A stretch of 64,000 nt of DNA from Tritrichomonas musculus (taxonomy: Eukaryota > Parabasalia > Tritrichomonadida > Tritrichomonadidae), in contig JAPFFF010000012.1 in the NCBI GenBank assembly GCA_039105265.1, positions 4,278,001 through 4,342,000 on the forward strand, given 5' to 3'. Below, one piece after another: positions 20,900 to 31,031 of this stretch; the stretch's first letter is position 1; the number at the start of each line of letters is the position of its first letter. The notes below the pieces were generated by a model. That model had not been told where the DNA came from and made no database searches. It saw nothing but the letters and a program-made list of their open reading frames with translations. The translations under genes were made by a program, and so were the position numbers.

Positions 20900-21787
20900 T
20901 CTCTGAAATTAAAAAACAAGATTTTTCAGAAAAAGAGCAAATATTATATTGAATTACTTTCGTTTATTCTTTTTTTGAATGATAAAGAATTTTTTTAATT
21001 GATCAAGCTCTTTATTTCTTTACCTAAAACAATTTAATTCCAATAGAAAATCTCAAATTTACTTGATGACTTATAAAAAATTTTGTTAAAAAAAATTTGT
21101 TTTTCTAGATGATTTTAAATATTTTAATGTTGCAATTTTACATTAAGAATATATTTATTATATAACAAATTAATATTACTTTTAATTCTTCTTTTATATA
21201 TATAAATTAGGTAAAAAGGTTTTATTAAATCCGTTATGCTAAATTGTGAATTTCATTTTTTCTGATGTCTGTTTTCAATTAATTGATGAATGCAACTTTT
21301 TAAATACTAGATTTTTTATATACTCCTTTATTTCATTGAAAATAATACAAAGAGTAATGTACCTAATATAGCTTTAAGATAATTAAAAGCAAAGATATTT
21401 ATCGATCTTGGAAAATTGTCAGATATTTGAGCAAACAATTTTTGACTTTTTCAAAGATTTTTTCGGTTTTACTCCAAAAGTTCTGACTTTACATCGGCAA
21501 TAAATTAGATGCTTTTTTAATACAATAATCAATGATCGATAAGCATCCCTGATTAAAAGTTTCATTTTCTTCATGATATTTATTTGAATCAAATTGCGTA
21601 ATTTGTCTTTATAGCTTCACATACTTTATATTAATGGAAAATCATTAAATTTTATATCAAGCCAATTTCAAAATTTTCAAAGATTCAATAAGAACTCATA
21701 AAAAATGAGATTAAAGAATGTTTTTTATGATTTCATAAATATAGGTATAAAACATAAGAAGATTTATTTCTATAAATAAAAACAAGA
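20900..21787. other. AT-rich intergenic gap before tRNA-Pro
   Basis: No gene is visible. The stretch is ordinary AT-rich spacer between a divergent gene pair. Confidence 0.5.
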
Positions 21788-21859
21788 GGGTGATTAGTCT
21801 AGTGGTATGATTCTCGCTTTGGGTGCGAGAGGTCTCGGGTTCAATTCCCGAATCGCCCC
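21788..21859 (+). tRNA. tRNA-Pro (anticodon TGG)
   Basis: The cloverleaf is complete. The acceptor is GGGTGAT with ATCGCCC, the D arm is GTCT-AGTGGTA-TGAT, the anticodon arm is CTCGC-TTTGGGT-GCGAG giving anticodon TGG, and the T arm is TCGGG-TTCAATT-CCCGA. The discriminator is C, as usual for tRNA-Pro. There is no intron. Confidence 0.95.
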
Positions 21860-21866
21860 TTTTTTT
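21860..21866 (+). terminator. Pol III terminator of tRNA-Pro
   Basis: A run of seven T follows directly after the discriminator base. Confidence 0.8.
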
Positions 21867-22928
21867 GCTTTTATTCTTTTAGAATCTTTTTTCAAGATAA
21901 TAAACGGGCTTTCATTTTCCCGTACCATTCAAAAAAAAAAAAAAAAAAAAAAAAAAAGTATGCAATTCATAAAATTATTATTAATTTTTTATGAAATTGA
22001 ATGGTAAGGAAAATTGCATATCAGTTTATGATTGGTTGAGAAGTCTAAACTAACAATTTCTTCAAGCGAATTTAGACTATTTAAATATGTAAAAGTAGGC
22101 TGGCCCCATATAAATTTGCAAGAGGCATCAATTTCATGTTCATTCTCAGTTTGGCTCATTAAAATTGTATTTGAATGGTTTACAAATACATAACACAAAA
22201 ACAAGAGTATTTACACCAAAATCATTTGCTTAGATCATAACATACAAAATAAGAAAGAAAAATAGAGAAAAAAAATAGTCTTTACTTTTCCCATATCTCA
22301 TTTGCTTTAACGGTCATTTTAAACGTTCATAATTATTTTAGTTTTTTTCCTTAACGGAAAACTAAATATGTACATACATTGTATTTTTTTACCGAACATT
22401 TGTATTTTTTATTGATGTATATTTCAATTCAAATTTTTTTTTTTCTTAAAGCTGATTGAAATTTCTTGATTATTACTCGCAAATCAAAAACAAAAATTTC
22501 TAAAAATTGGCCGTATAAAGCGAGATATTAATTTCATTTTATGATTTATAATAGAGAACTAAATATTTTTGTAAATTTAATAATAAATCGAACAGAGATT
22601 CTTCTGTTATGTCCCTTCTGAAATCACTTTTATACAAAATCTACTATGCAAATCCAAATGCTTTATTTCTCTATAAATTATATATTTTAATTTAAATCAT
22701 TTCAATTATATAAATCATATTTTGTATTTTTTTTTTTTTTAAAAAAAAAAAAAAACAAATATATAAATATATTAGTAATTAATTTAATCATTAATATAGT
22801 TATCTGGCTAATGAGATCAATTCGAAATCATTATTTATCAAATTATCGATGATCGTCCTTTCAAAAAATTGAAAAAAGGGTTCGCTCTAATTCAAATTTT
22901 TTAAAAAATTGAATTAATTATTTGTTAA
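21867..22928. other. Gap with an A tract inside an inverted repeat and a weak open frame
   Basis: An A run of 27 (21931-21957) sits between two inverted copies of an approximately 18-base motif: CCCGTACCATTCAA near 21919-21932 and TTGAATGGTAAGG near 21999-22011. A minus-strand frame ending at 21989 (from an ATG at 22157, inside a longer frame from 22204) reads MSQTENEHEIDASCKFIWGQ at its start. It has host-like codon use but matches no family I know and may be a gene fragment. The rest is AT-rich spacer. Confidence 0.35.
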
Positions 22929-23721
22929 TAGACTTGTTAAAGTCCATGGACCTGTGGACTTACAAAATTCATTCAATTTTTTTTAGCATTTTTTATTTAT
23001 TCACAAAATAAAAATTATTTATAATTTCTCTGAAATACTCTGGTCCATCTGTCAGGACTTCCAAAATTCATTCAATTTTTTTAGCATCTTATTATTTATT
23101 CACAAAATAAAAATTATTTATAATTTCTCAGAAATATACTGGTCCATCTGCCAGGACTTCCAAAATTCTTTCAATATTTTTAGCATTTTTTTTTATTCAC
23201 AAAATAAATGATCGAATTATTATTTCTCAGAAATAATCTGGTCCATCTGCCAGGACTTCAAAAATTCTTTCAATTTTTTTAGCATTTTTTTTTATTCACA
23301 AAATATAAAATGTTTAAAAATTTCTCTGAAATACACTGGTCCATCTGCCAGGACTAATAAAATTCTTTCAATTTTTTTAGCATTTTTTATTTTTTCACAA
23401 AATAAAAGAATTATAAAATTTCTTTGAAATATTTTGGTCCATCTGCCAGGATTTCCAAAATTCTTTCAATTGTTTATGACATTTTTTTTCATGATTAAAA
23501 ACATTCAAATATAATTTACTCATATTAGTTACTACTTTTCTATTTAAATAAACAAAAAAAATTAAATAAACAAATAAACTATAAAATATATGCCTAAAAT
23601 GAGTTCTTTTTTGAGATATAAAATAAAAATAAATTGACAAGGTTTGTTAGGTCCACGCCAAGTCCCGAGTCCACAAAAAGTCCATGAAAAGTGCATTTGT
23701 CCCGGACTTTTAACAAGTCTA
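22929..23721. mobile_element. Non-autonomous hAT-like element filled with a minisatellite
   Basis: The left end reads TAGACTTGTTAAAGTCC. The right end, on the opposite strand, reads TAGACTTGTTAAAAGTCC. The copies of TTTGTTAA at 22921-22928 and 23722-23729 form a perfect 8-bp target duplication, as made by hAT transposases. The 793-bp element has no transposase frame. Both subterminal zones are rich in GTCC/GGAC words. Most of the interior is a five-copy tandem array. Confidence 0.75.
22945..23490. repeat. Tandem array of about 98-99 bp units inside the hAT-like element
   Basis: Five copies of the word GGTCCATCTG(C/T)CAGGA(C/T)T start at 23042, 23141, 23240, 23338 and 23436, spaced 99, 99, 98 and 98 bases apart. 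A sixth, partial unit starts near 22945. Each unit also holds AAAATTC(A/T)TTCAAT and TTATTCACAAAATA blocks. The GGTCC and AGGAC pair within each unit resembles the subterminal GTCC words. Confidence 0.85.
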
Positions 23722-23788
23722 TTTGTTAAGAACATTGTACTTTTATAACTTTTCTATGAAATTACAATATGGTAAAAATATTTTGCAT

Positions 23789-24243
23789 TAGGCTTGCTAT
23801 TATGATATCAATTATCAGGTTTGGCACTTTTTTTAACTCAGATAATCGATAATAAAATGCTATCGATTGGAAATTTTAATTGATGAATTCGATTATCAAG
23901 TATGAAATGTGATACAAAAAAAAATATTCTTTTGATATCGAATCTTGATTAATCGAAATTAATACCTGAAAAAAACATTAAAAATAGTATTTTAATTGCA
24001 TAAAATAAATATATTCTAACTTATTATGTGAAAAAATCAGCTTTTATTAAATTTTTTTACGGATATGTGAAGTAATCAGTTAAAAAAGTTTAGTAAATTT
24101 TGATATGTTAAAAAAATTAATATTAATAATCGATCTTTCATTTTTATTCATTATTGATATCAGAGATGAAATTTTTGATCTGATATTGATATCAGAAAAA
24201 TGGATCAATTATCGATATCGAAAATCGAGATTTAACAAGCCTA
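23789..24243. mobile_element. Second small non-autonomous hAT-like element
   Basis: The left end reads TAGGCTTGCTATTATGATAT and the right end, inverted, reads TAGGCTTGTTAAATCTCGAT. Flanking 8-mers TTTTGCAT (23781-23788) and CTTTGCAT (24244-24251) match at 7 of 8. The 455-bp interior is built of GATATC/ATCGAT-rich inverted blocks and holds no gene. It lies only 68 bp from the element at 22929-23721, and the two share the terminal pattern TAG(A/G)CTTG. Confidence 0.6.
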
Positions 24244-24540
24244 CTTTGCATAAACACCAAAAGGAATCCATTGTCTTATAATTTTATTTGTTGCTCAAAA
24301 CAATAGAAAAAAATTTCAGGGTTCAACTTAAATTGAGATAGAAATTTTCTTAATTGAATAATAAATTATATAGAAATATATTGTTTTTTAAAACTCATGA
24401 ATTTTCATCTATAATAATGATTATACATATTGCTTGATGCTTGTTTAATAACTCTGAATATTTGAAATAAAATGGAACCCTCCAATTCAATTGTTTCTAG
24501 ATAAGATCATTTTTTTTTTTTTTTTGATTTGATTTGATCA

Positions 24541-27500
24541 GTGATGTTAAACCTTTCTATTTTGCATTTATCTTTAACGTCAGCATATTCAGTATCTCCA
24601 TTGTTCACAATGCATGCTTTTAAAGTCCAGCATTCAGAATTTAAATATTTTTTCTCCACATTATTTTATAATCCATCACATTTTCACATCGAAAACAATG
24701 TTTTTAGGCAAGGTTTTGGATCTATTTTATATGACAAAAAAACTAATTTTTTGTCAATTGATGAAGAATTTGATTTCTCATCATCGACCGAAGATGCAGA
24801 GATAAAGATTGACATTCCAAATAATGCGAAATTGGCAACTATTCGTCATTGTGTTTTTTATAAGCTTAAAGATAGTTTCAATTTAATTGCTATTACTAAT
24901 CAAATATCTTTTTATATGACAAGTTGCACCTTTATTCAATGCACCTGCACAAAAACTGTCATTGATGTTAAAGCCAAATTAGCAACATTTTCTCATATTT
25001 GCGTTTCTGACCTACGTCCTAAAGATTCGTTTGATTATGATGGAGTTCTTTTTCTCAAATCGAATACTGTTGATTCATATTTAAAGTTTATATATTCATC
25101 ATTTTATGGTGGCTCAACAAATTATGATAGATGTGCTTGCCTTTGTGATTTTCAAGGAAAAAGTTCAATTCGATACCAATGCATAAACACTTCATTTTTT
25201 AAGATTTCAAAAGATGGTTCAAGCATATTAAAATTTACAGCTCCATCTTGTCTTAATATGATAATGAGTACATTTTACAAACTAGAATCATATTGTAATA
25301 TTTATATCAATGTGCAGGAATCAGCCGATGATGTTTATAACCAATATGTAGAAATGACAAATTTCGTCAATAATAATTTTTATGATTTTTTGTTTTTAAT
25401 TGATTTTAAAGATAATAAGAAGATGTATTTCAATTTGTGCATATTTCGTAATGAAAATGGAAATTCCAAATATTTTAAAATAAGAAATCCAAGTTCACGT
25501 TCAAAAGTCTTTTTTGTAAATTGCGAATTTGATAAAAATATTGATGATGAAAGTCGAGATTATGGAATTTGGATTGAAAATGATGGCAAAAGAAATTATG
25601 TTGTTGAATACCAAGATTGCATTACAAAGGCAAATCCAGAAACAAAAGTCCTTGCTCATTATATTGTTGAAGATTATTGCGAAGGAGTAAACAATTCAAA
25701 TGCTTATGGATGCCAAAACAACACATGCCCTGATGGCTTAGGCTGTCCACCAGAAGCTTTTAAACCAAAACCAGGTGATTACACATTCAAAGAAGAATTC
25801 CATCCTGAAATCGATACACCAACGCCATCACCAACAGTTGCTTTCACTGAATCAATTCAATTTTCATATTCTTCAGAATTTTCTTTTTCAAAGGACTTTA
25901 CCAAGTCTTCTTATTTTACGAGATCATCGGATTTTACAAAAACAGGAATGTTTAGTTCATCTATTCAATTTACAAAATCAGATGAATTCCCAAAAACAGA
26001 CAAGTTCAGTTCTTCATTTTTCTTTTCAAAATCAGTTGAATTCACTGAAACAGGCCATTTTAGTTCATCTAAAATTTTTTCTAAGACAACAGAATTTACT
26101 ATATCAGATGGATTTAGTTCTTCGATTTACTTTTCTAAATCAGCTGATTTTACAAAAACAAATTATTTTAGTTCATCTTTGCTCTTCACTATGTCGACAG
26201 AATTCACCAAAACAGGTGATTTTAGTTCTTCTGTAATTTTTTCTATATCAACAGAATTTACAAAATCAGATAAATTCTCAAAAACAGACAAGTTCAGTTC
26301 TTCATTTTTCTTTTCAAAATCAAGATATTTTAGTTCATCTGTTTTCTTTTCAAAATCAGTTGAATTCACTGAAACAGGCCATTTTAGTTCATCTAATATT
26401 TTTTCTAAGACAACAGAATTTACTATATCAGATGGATTTAGTTCTTCGATTTACTTTTCTGATTCAGCTGATTTTACAAAAACAAAATATTTTAGTTCAT
26501 CTTTGCTCTTTACTCTGTCGACAGAATTCACCAAAACAGGTGATTTTAGTTCTTCTGTAATTTTTTCTATATCAACAGAATTTACAAAATCTGATAAATT
26601 CAGTTCTTCTTTTTTCTTTACAAAATCATCAGATTTTTCAAAAACTAATTATTTTAGCTCCTCTCTTCTTTTCACAAAATCAACAGAATTCACAGAAACA
26701 AGTTATTTCAGTTCATCCATATTCTTTTCACAATCAAAAGAATTTACAAATTCAGATGGATTTAACTCAACACATTTCTTTTCAAAATCAATAGATTTTA
26801 CAAAGACAGGTTGTTTTAGTTCGTCTATTTTCTTCTCAGAAACAGGTGAATTTACAGAATCGGCAGGTTTTAGTTCATCAGTATTTTTTTCACAATCTAC
26901 AGATTTTACTAAATCAAATTATTTTAGCAAGTCATTTTTTTTCTCCAATTCAAAAGATTTTACAAAAACACGCGCATTTAGCCAAACAGTAGATTTCACT
27001 AACTCAAATGATTTTACTATTTCCATTATTTTCTCGGATTCTAATAAGTTTTCACCTTCAGATGAATGGAATAAGACACACACATTCACACCTACAGCAA
27101 TATTTTCAAAGTCAAGCCAATTTAGTTATTCATTATATTTTTCTAATTCTAAAGACTTCACAAAAACTAATTTTTTCACTAAAACTACAGGATTCACTAT
27201 GTCTACTCAATTCTCAGAATCATCAGAATTCAGCAGATCGACATTCTTTTCTGATTCTAAAAAATTTAGCAGTTCGTTTTATTTTACCAAATCGGATTAT
27301 TTTTCAAATACAAAAGAATTCAGCAAAACGTCACATTTTACACAAACTGCAGATTTTACTGAATCAAATGATTTCAGTCATTCAGCATTCTTTTCTGATT
27401 CAAATCACTTCAATCCTTCATTGTCATTTACATCATCTGGTTGCTTCACCAAAACAGATGAATTCAGCAAAACATCGCATTTTACTCAAACTGCAGATTT

Positions 27501-28191
27501 TACTGAATCAAATGATTTCAGCCATTCAGCATTCTTTTCTGATTCAAATCACTTCAATCCTTCATCGTTCTTTACATCATCTGGTGGCTTCACCAAAACA
27601 GATGAATTCAGCAAAACGTCACATTTTACACAAACTGCAGATTTTACTGAATCAAATGAGTTCAGCCATTCAGCACTCTTTTCTGATTCAAATCACTTCA
27701 ATCCTTCATCGTTCTTTACATCATCTGGTGGCTTCACCAAAACAGATGAATTCAGCTCATCAGCATTTTTCACCAATTCAGAATTGTTTTCGAAATCCTG
27801 CGATTTCAGTGAATCAAGCATCTTCACAAAAACTGATGATTTTCACCTGCATTCAAAAAGTTTCTCATCATCATTCAGCGGATCCTTTGAATTCTCGCCA
27901 ACCAAAACACTTAGTGAAAAGAGCTACGTTATCATAAATGTCAAGCAAGAAGACAGACAGAAAAACACAACAGGCATAAAAATTGGCGTTGGTGTCGCAG
28001 TGGGAGGCCTGGCTCTGGCAGCAATCATTGTTGGCCTGATTTTGCTTTGGCGCCGTAAACTGGTGCCGGTGGAGGATATTGATGAAGAAGAAATCGATCA
28101 TTATGAAGATAAGTTGGGCTCAGTTATTACCCATAATCCTTTAATGACTCTGATGGAAGATGATGATCCATTTGATGATGAATTTTATTAG
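24541..28191 (+). CDS. Large single-pass surface protein with FxxSxx hexapeptide repeats
   Basis: This 1216-residue protein is probably a cell-surface protein. The first 20 residues (MMLNLSILHLSLTSAYSVSP) could be a signal peptide. Residues 20-400 look like a right-handed beta-helix with Asn/Phe-rich rungs. A Cys-rich linker near 380-420 includes YGCQNNTCPDGLGCPP. From about residue 435 to 1120 the chain is an almost perfect six-residue repeat F-(S/T)-x-(S/T)-x-x, roughly 110 copies, very rich in Ser and Thr and probably heavily glycosylated. A membrane segment lies at about 1147-1172 (VGVAVGGLALAAIIVGLILL), then RRK and an acidic cytoplasmic tail. The ATG is preceded by TCAGTG, a poor Inr. 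It resembles trichomonad Pmp-like membrane proteins in plan. The ligand is unknown. Confidence 0.8.
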   Translation: MMLNLSILHLSLTSAYSVSPLFTMHAFKVQHSEFKYFFSTLFYNPSHFHIENNVFRQGFGSILYDKKTNFLSIDEEFDFSSSTEDAEIKIDIPNNAKLATIRHCVFYKLKDSFNLIAITNQISFYMTSCTFIQCTCTKTVIDVKAKLATFSHICVSDLRPKDSFDYDGVLFLKSNTVDSYLKFIYSSFYGGSTNYDRCACLCDFQGKSSIRYQCINTSFFKISKDGSSILKFTAPSCLNMIMSTFYKLESYCNIYINVQESADDVYNQYVEMTNFVNNNFYDFLFLIDFKDNKKMYFNLCIFRNENGNSKYFKIRNPSSRSKVFFVNCEFDKNIDDESRDYGIWIENDGKRNYVVEYQDCITKANPETKVLAHYIVEDYCEGVNNSNAYGCQNNTCPDGLGCPPEAFKPKPGDYTFKEEFHPEIDTPTPSPTVAFTESIQFSYSSEFSFSKDFTKSSYFTRSSDFTKTGMFSSSIQFTKSDEFPKTDKFSSSFFFSKSVEFTETGHFSSSKIFSKTTEFTISDGFSSSIYFSKSADFTKTNYFSSSLLFTMSTEFTKTGDFSSSVIFSISTEFTKSDKFSKTDKFSSSFFFSKSRYFSSSVFFSKSVEFTETGHFSSSNIFSKTTEFTISDGFSSSIYFSDSADFTKTKYFSSSLLFTLSTEFTKTGDFSSSVIFSISTEFTKSDKFSSSFFFTKSSDFSKTNYFSSSLLFTKSTEFTETSYFSSSIFFSQSKEFTNSDGFNSTHFFSKSIDFTKTGCFSSSIFFSETGEFTESAGFSSSVFFSQSTDFTKSNYFSKSFFFSNSKDFTKTRAFSQTVDFTNSNDFTISIIFSDSNKFSPSDEWNKTHTFTPTAIFSKSSQFSYSLYFSNSKDFTKTNFFTKTTGFTMSTQFSESSEFSRSTFFSDSKKFSSSFYFTKSDYFSNTKEFSKTSHFTQTADFTESNDFSHSAFFSDSNHFNPSLSFTSSGCFTKTDEFSKTSHFTQTADFTESNDFSHSAFFSDSNHFNPSSFFTSSGGFTKTDEFSKTSHFTQTADFTESNEFSHSALFSDSNHFNPSSFFTSSGGFTKTDEFSSSAFFTNSELFSKSCDFSESSIFTKTDDFHLHSKSFSSSFSGSFEFSPTKTLSEKSYVIINVKQEDRQKNTTGIKIGVGVAVGGLALAAIIVGLILLWRRKLVPVEDIDEEEIDHYEDKLGSVITHNPLMTLMEDDDPFDDEFY
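25842..27900 (+). repeat. Coding hexapeptide array with two higher-order duplications
   Basis: The 18-base unit encodes F-(S/T)-x-(S/T)-x-x. Two larger copies are superimposed. A block beginning GTTGAATTCACTGAAACAGG at 26035 recurs at 26359, an offset of 324 bases or 18 hexapeptides. A block with CAGCAAAAC at 27321, 27465 and 27609 recurs at exact 144-base steps, or 8 hexapeptides. All offsets are multiples of 18, so the frame and the phase of the phenylalanines are kept. Confidence 0.9.
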
Positions 28192-28309
28192 TTTGCTAAA
28201 ATGAGATAAAAAAATCATTTGCTTTCGTATGTTTTTTTAAGCAACAAAATTAATAAAATTAACTATCTTCAATAAATGAAGCGTTTATAAGACAAATTTG
28301 CTTTATTTT

Positions 28310-28590
28310 AGACAATGTAATATTGTGATTGGAGAATCTTGTTTATATGATTGCGAAAGTTTATCATCAATTGTTATTCCAAATAATGTAAAAACAAATG
28401 GAAAATTTTGATTGTATAACTATTCTGTTTTACTCATTGTAAAGGACATGCATCAATTTTTATTCCAAACTGTCTTATTATGATAAATGATTATTATTAT
28501 TGTTTCATTTTTTGCAGTCTTAAAAGTATTTTTATTCCATACTGTGTAAATTCAGTTAGCTGTTGTGGTTTCAAAATTTGTAGCAATATA
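28310..28590 (+). pseudogene. Remnant of a BspA-like leucine-rich repeat gene
   Basis: Out-of-phase pieces on the plus strand spell the BspA/TpLRR repeat: near 28320 VIGESCLYDCESLSSIVIP, near 28430 FTHCKGHASIFIPNC, and near 28510 FCSLKSIFIPYCV. The family pattern is IGxxAFxxCxxLxSIxIPxxV. Stops and shifts separate the pieces and no start remains, so this is a decayed host surface-protein gene, just downstream of the intact surface protein. Confidence 0.75.
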
Positions 28591-29022
28591 ACATAAAAAG
28601 TTATTAAAAATGATATAAAACTAATTAGGAGGTATGAATTTGATGAGAAATATTTCGTAAATATTTTACAATAGAAAAAATCCCTATTTGTAGTGATACA
28701 TTTATTATTTCTAATTTTATTATAGGAAATCAAAAAAATCTGTCGCATTATAATTTATAACAATAAGCCATATTCAAAAATTGTAGTACTTATACTCAAT
28801 ATATTTTAATAATTATGTAATAATTTGAAATGAAAACAAAGAGCAAGTAAAATATGTAAATAAATTATTGTTTTTTTCCTTAAAAATTTTCTATGAGCAT
28901 CAAATATTTTCAATATATATGGCCATATTTATTTCTATTTTTCTAAAAAAAATTGAGAAAATTATTCTTTACTTTAGAAAAATTGAGACCTGCAAAACAC
29001 CCAATTTTTCGAATAATTAATT
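28591..29022. other. AT-rich intergenic gap
   Basis: No further leucine-rich pieces, RNA or repeats are seen. The ATG of the next gene lacks an obvious Inr. Confidence 0.45.
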
Positions 29023-29697
29023 ATGTCTTGCTGGCCTCATCCAATTAAAGCTATAATTTTTGATAACGATGGTACTTTTTCGGACACCCTTGACATTTAT
29101 ATCGAAGCGATAAACAGAGTTATTGGTACACCAATGTCACAGGAATTCATAGATAGAGTAAATGGGATGGACGCTACTACTGTGGCTAAAAAATCTATCG
29201 AGGAATACAAATTAAATATAGCAGTAGATGATTTTAATACTCAACGCGATAGTTATTTGATGGATCTATTAAAACGATGCAAACCATTTCCAGGAGTAGT
29301 TGAGCTTGCCAAAAAATTAAAGCAAAAAGGCTACAAAATCGGTCTTGCAACAAGCGATAATTTAGAAAGAACAAAAGCAAAATTTGAAAATAAGCAAGAC
29401 ATTTTACCTATTTTTGATGTAATTATGACCTGCGATAATGTTAAAAATGCGAAACCAGATCCAGAAATTTTTATTGAATGTGCGAAAAAACTCGGAATAT
29501 CTGATCCTTGTAATGTTCTCGTTTTTGAAGACGCAATTAACGGAATAATAGCTGCAAACAGAGCTGGTATGGCTTCAGCCTTTTTTGCAAACGGAAAAAA
29601 GAATGTTGAAGAAAATTTTTCTAAATTTAAATGCAATCCTTCTTACATCTTCCAGAAATATGATGAGTTTGACATGTCAAAATTTAATTGGAATTAA
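29023..29697 (+). CDS. HAD-family phosphatase/phosphoglucomutase-like hydrolase
   Basis: This 224-residue cytosolic protein belongs to HAD subfamily I, the beta-phosphoglucomutase/phosphatase type. All four motifs are present: motif I FDNDGTFSD (nucleophile D14, acid/base D16), motif II LATSDN (around T110-S111), the motif III lysine in NAKPDPEIF (K144), and motif IV VFEDAINGI (D170). A helical cap lies between residues 20 and 90. The substrate is probably a sugar phosphate or similar small phosphoester, but cannot be fixed from sequence. The length is normal for the family and the gene looks intact. Confidence 0.9.
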   Translation: MSCWPHPIKAIIFDNDGTFSDTLDIYIEAINRVIGTPMSQEFIDRVNGMDATTVAKKSIEEYKLNIAVDDFNTQRDSYLMDLLKRCKPFPGVVELAKKLKQKGYKIGLATSDNLERTKAKFENKQDILPIFDVIMTCDNVKNAKPDPEIFIECAKKLGISDPCNVLVFEDAINGIIAANRAGMASAFFANGKKNVEENFSKFKCNPSYIFQKYDEFDMSKFNWN

Positions 29698-30152
29698 ATT
29701 TAATTAGAGTTAGAATATTTTTAATAAATAATTAGATTTTTATTATTATATTTTGCATACTTGTTTTCATACAAGCTTCATTAAAATAAAAACGCCATTG
29801 AATTATATACTGATATAATAGTATATATCTATTTATATTGTTCATCAACATTTTATTAATACTATACTTGAAAATAGGTTATTATATTTATTTAAATACA
29901 TTAATTAATAATTTTATTCCAAAATTCTATAAAATTATAATCATTGATGAGTTTTTAATTAATATATTGACACAAAAATATTTTATAATATATTCAAAAA
30001 GGTGGATTAAAATTAAGAGAATAAATTCACAAAAAGTTGGAATAAAATATAATTAAAATAAACAATTGAAAGTATATTCAATTCTTTTGAATGAATAAAA
30101 TAAATTCAATATAAAATAAAAAACAAAAAATTACATTTCATTTTTATACAGA
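29698..30152. other. AT-rich intergenic gap
   Basis: A 72-codon open frame at 29838-30056 is almost pure Ile/Asn/Tyr/Lys and is expected by chance in such AT-rich DNA. The Inr of the next gene lies at 30138-30143. Confidence 0.45.
30138..30143 (+). promoter_or_regulatory. Inr core promoter
   Basis: TCATTT matches the trichomonad Inr and implies a 13-base leader before the ATG at 30153. Confidence 0.5.
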
Positions 30153-30809
30153 ATGACCTCAGCAGCAGCCCAAAACAATTCAAACTATCAAATAGGTCTC
30201 AACATCCACTTATTATCATTTACACTTCCACCAAACCTCATCAAAGACAGAGAAGAGGTTCGTGTTAGCATCACAACAATGCCTGAATTGAATAAGCAAC
30301 ACTTTTACATCCATGGAAAGAAAATGAACTGTTCAAATCACGTTTTTGCCATAAATATTACAAATTTAACCAAAAATATCGTCATGGTTTTCAGAAAGAA
30401 AGTTCTTCTCTCAGAAAATCCAATTATCGCATCAAAGACGATTCACGTAAAAGACTTCCAAAACTTCCCAACTGAGCCAATAACATCAGGAACAGTTAGT
30501 TCGGACGTCAAAGTCTTAAATATTTATTACCCACTTCAACAACAAAAGCAAGAAGCAAGAGATAACAGAGATAACAACGGAATTCACGAAAAACACATCA
30601 AACGTAAAATTCTTGGTCAAATGCAAGTTCAATTATCTTTCACTACACCATACATAATGACTGAAAAAAGCAAATCCAAGAAAAATAACAATAAATGCGA
30701 TTCTAAATTAAGCGGAGACAAAGTCCATAAACTTGGAAGAAAAGATAAGAAAGGCGATTATCAAAAAATCAACAACGAAAATAACAATGGACTATATACT
30801 TTATTGTAA
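30153..30809 (+). CDS. Uncharacterised protein, probable beta-sandwich with a lysine-rich tail
   Basis: This 218-residue protein is not recognised. Residues 12-120 alternate hydrophobic strands (IGLNIHLLSFTLPP, VRVSITTMP, HFYIHGKKM, HVFAINITNLT, NIVMVFRKKVL). They have a beta-sandwich, possibly C2-like, rhythm, but no calcium-binding Asp cluster is evident. A Gln/Arg/Asn-rich loop precedes a further strand pair (KILGQMQVQLSFTTPYI). The tail from about 170 is Lys/Asn-rich and probably disordered (EKSKSKKNNNK). A good Inr upstream supports expression. A membrane-binding role would be a guess. Confidence 0.6.
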   Translation: MTSAAAQNNSNYQIGLNIHLLSFTLPPNLIKDREEVRVSITTMPELNKQHFYIHGKKMNCSNHVFAINITNLTKNIVMVFRKKVLLSENPIIASKTIHVKDFQNFPTEPITSGTVSSDVKVLNIYYPLQQQKQEARDNRDNNGIHEKHIKRKILGQMQVQLSFTTPYIMTEKSKSKKNNNKCDSKLSGDKVHKLGRKDKKGDYQKINNENNNGLYTLL

Positions 30810-31031
30810 ATTATAATTATTATTTTTTTTATATACCATGATAATATTTATATTATTATACCATGAATAAATACCATTTATTTTTTACATTTTAACTTAT
30901 ATTTTTTTGATTAATTTTATAAAAAAACTTTTAAAAAAGATCTCAAACAAAAGATATTAACAAAACATTTTAGTTTATGTAAACTTGCTAAATTCAGAGT
31001 TTTTTTGGTCATATAAAAAAATAAAATATTT

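Noticed and set aside
22929-23721. CRISPR-like array from the evenly spaced 98-99 bp units
   Set aside because: The repeated part fills nearly the whole unit with no unique spacers, and the array lies inside a transposon-like unit in a eukaryote.
27008-27937. 309-codon plus-strand open frame in another phase
   Set aside because: It is a shadow of the hexapeptide repeat in the surface-protein gene; the repeat keeps alternative phases open.
29838-30056. 72-codon Ile/Asn/Tyr-rich open frame
   Set aside because: Composition is what random AT-rich DNA would give; no Inr and no family match.
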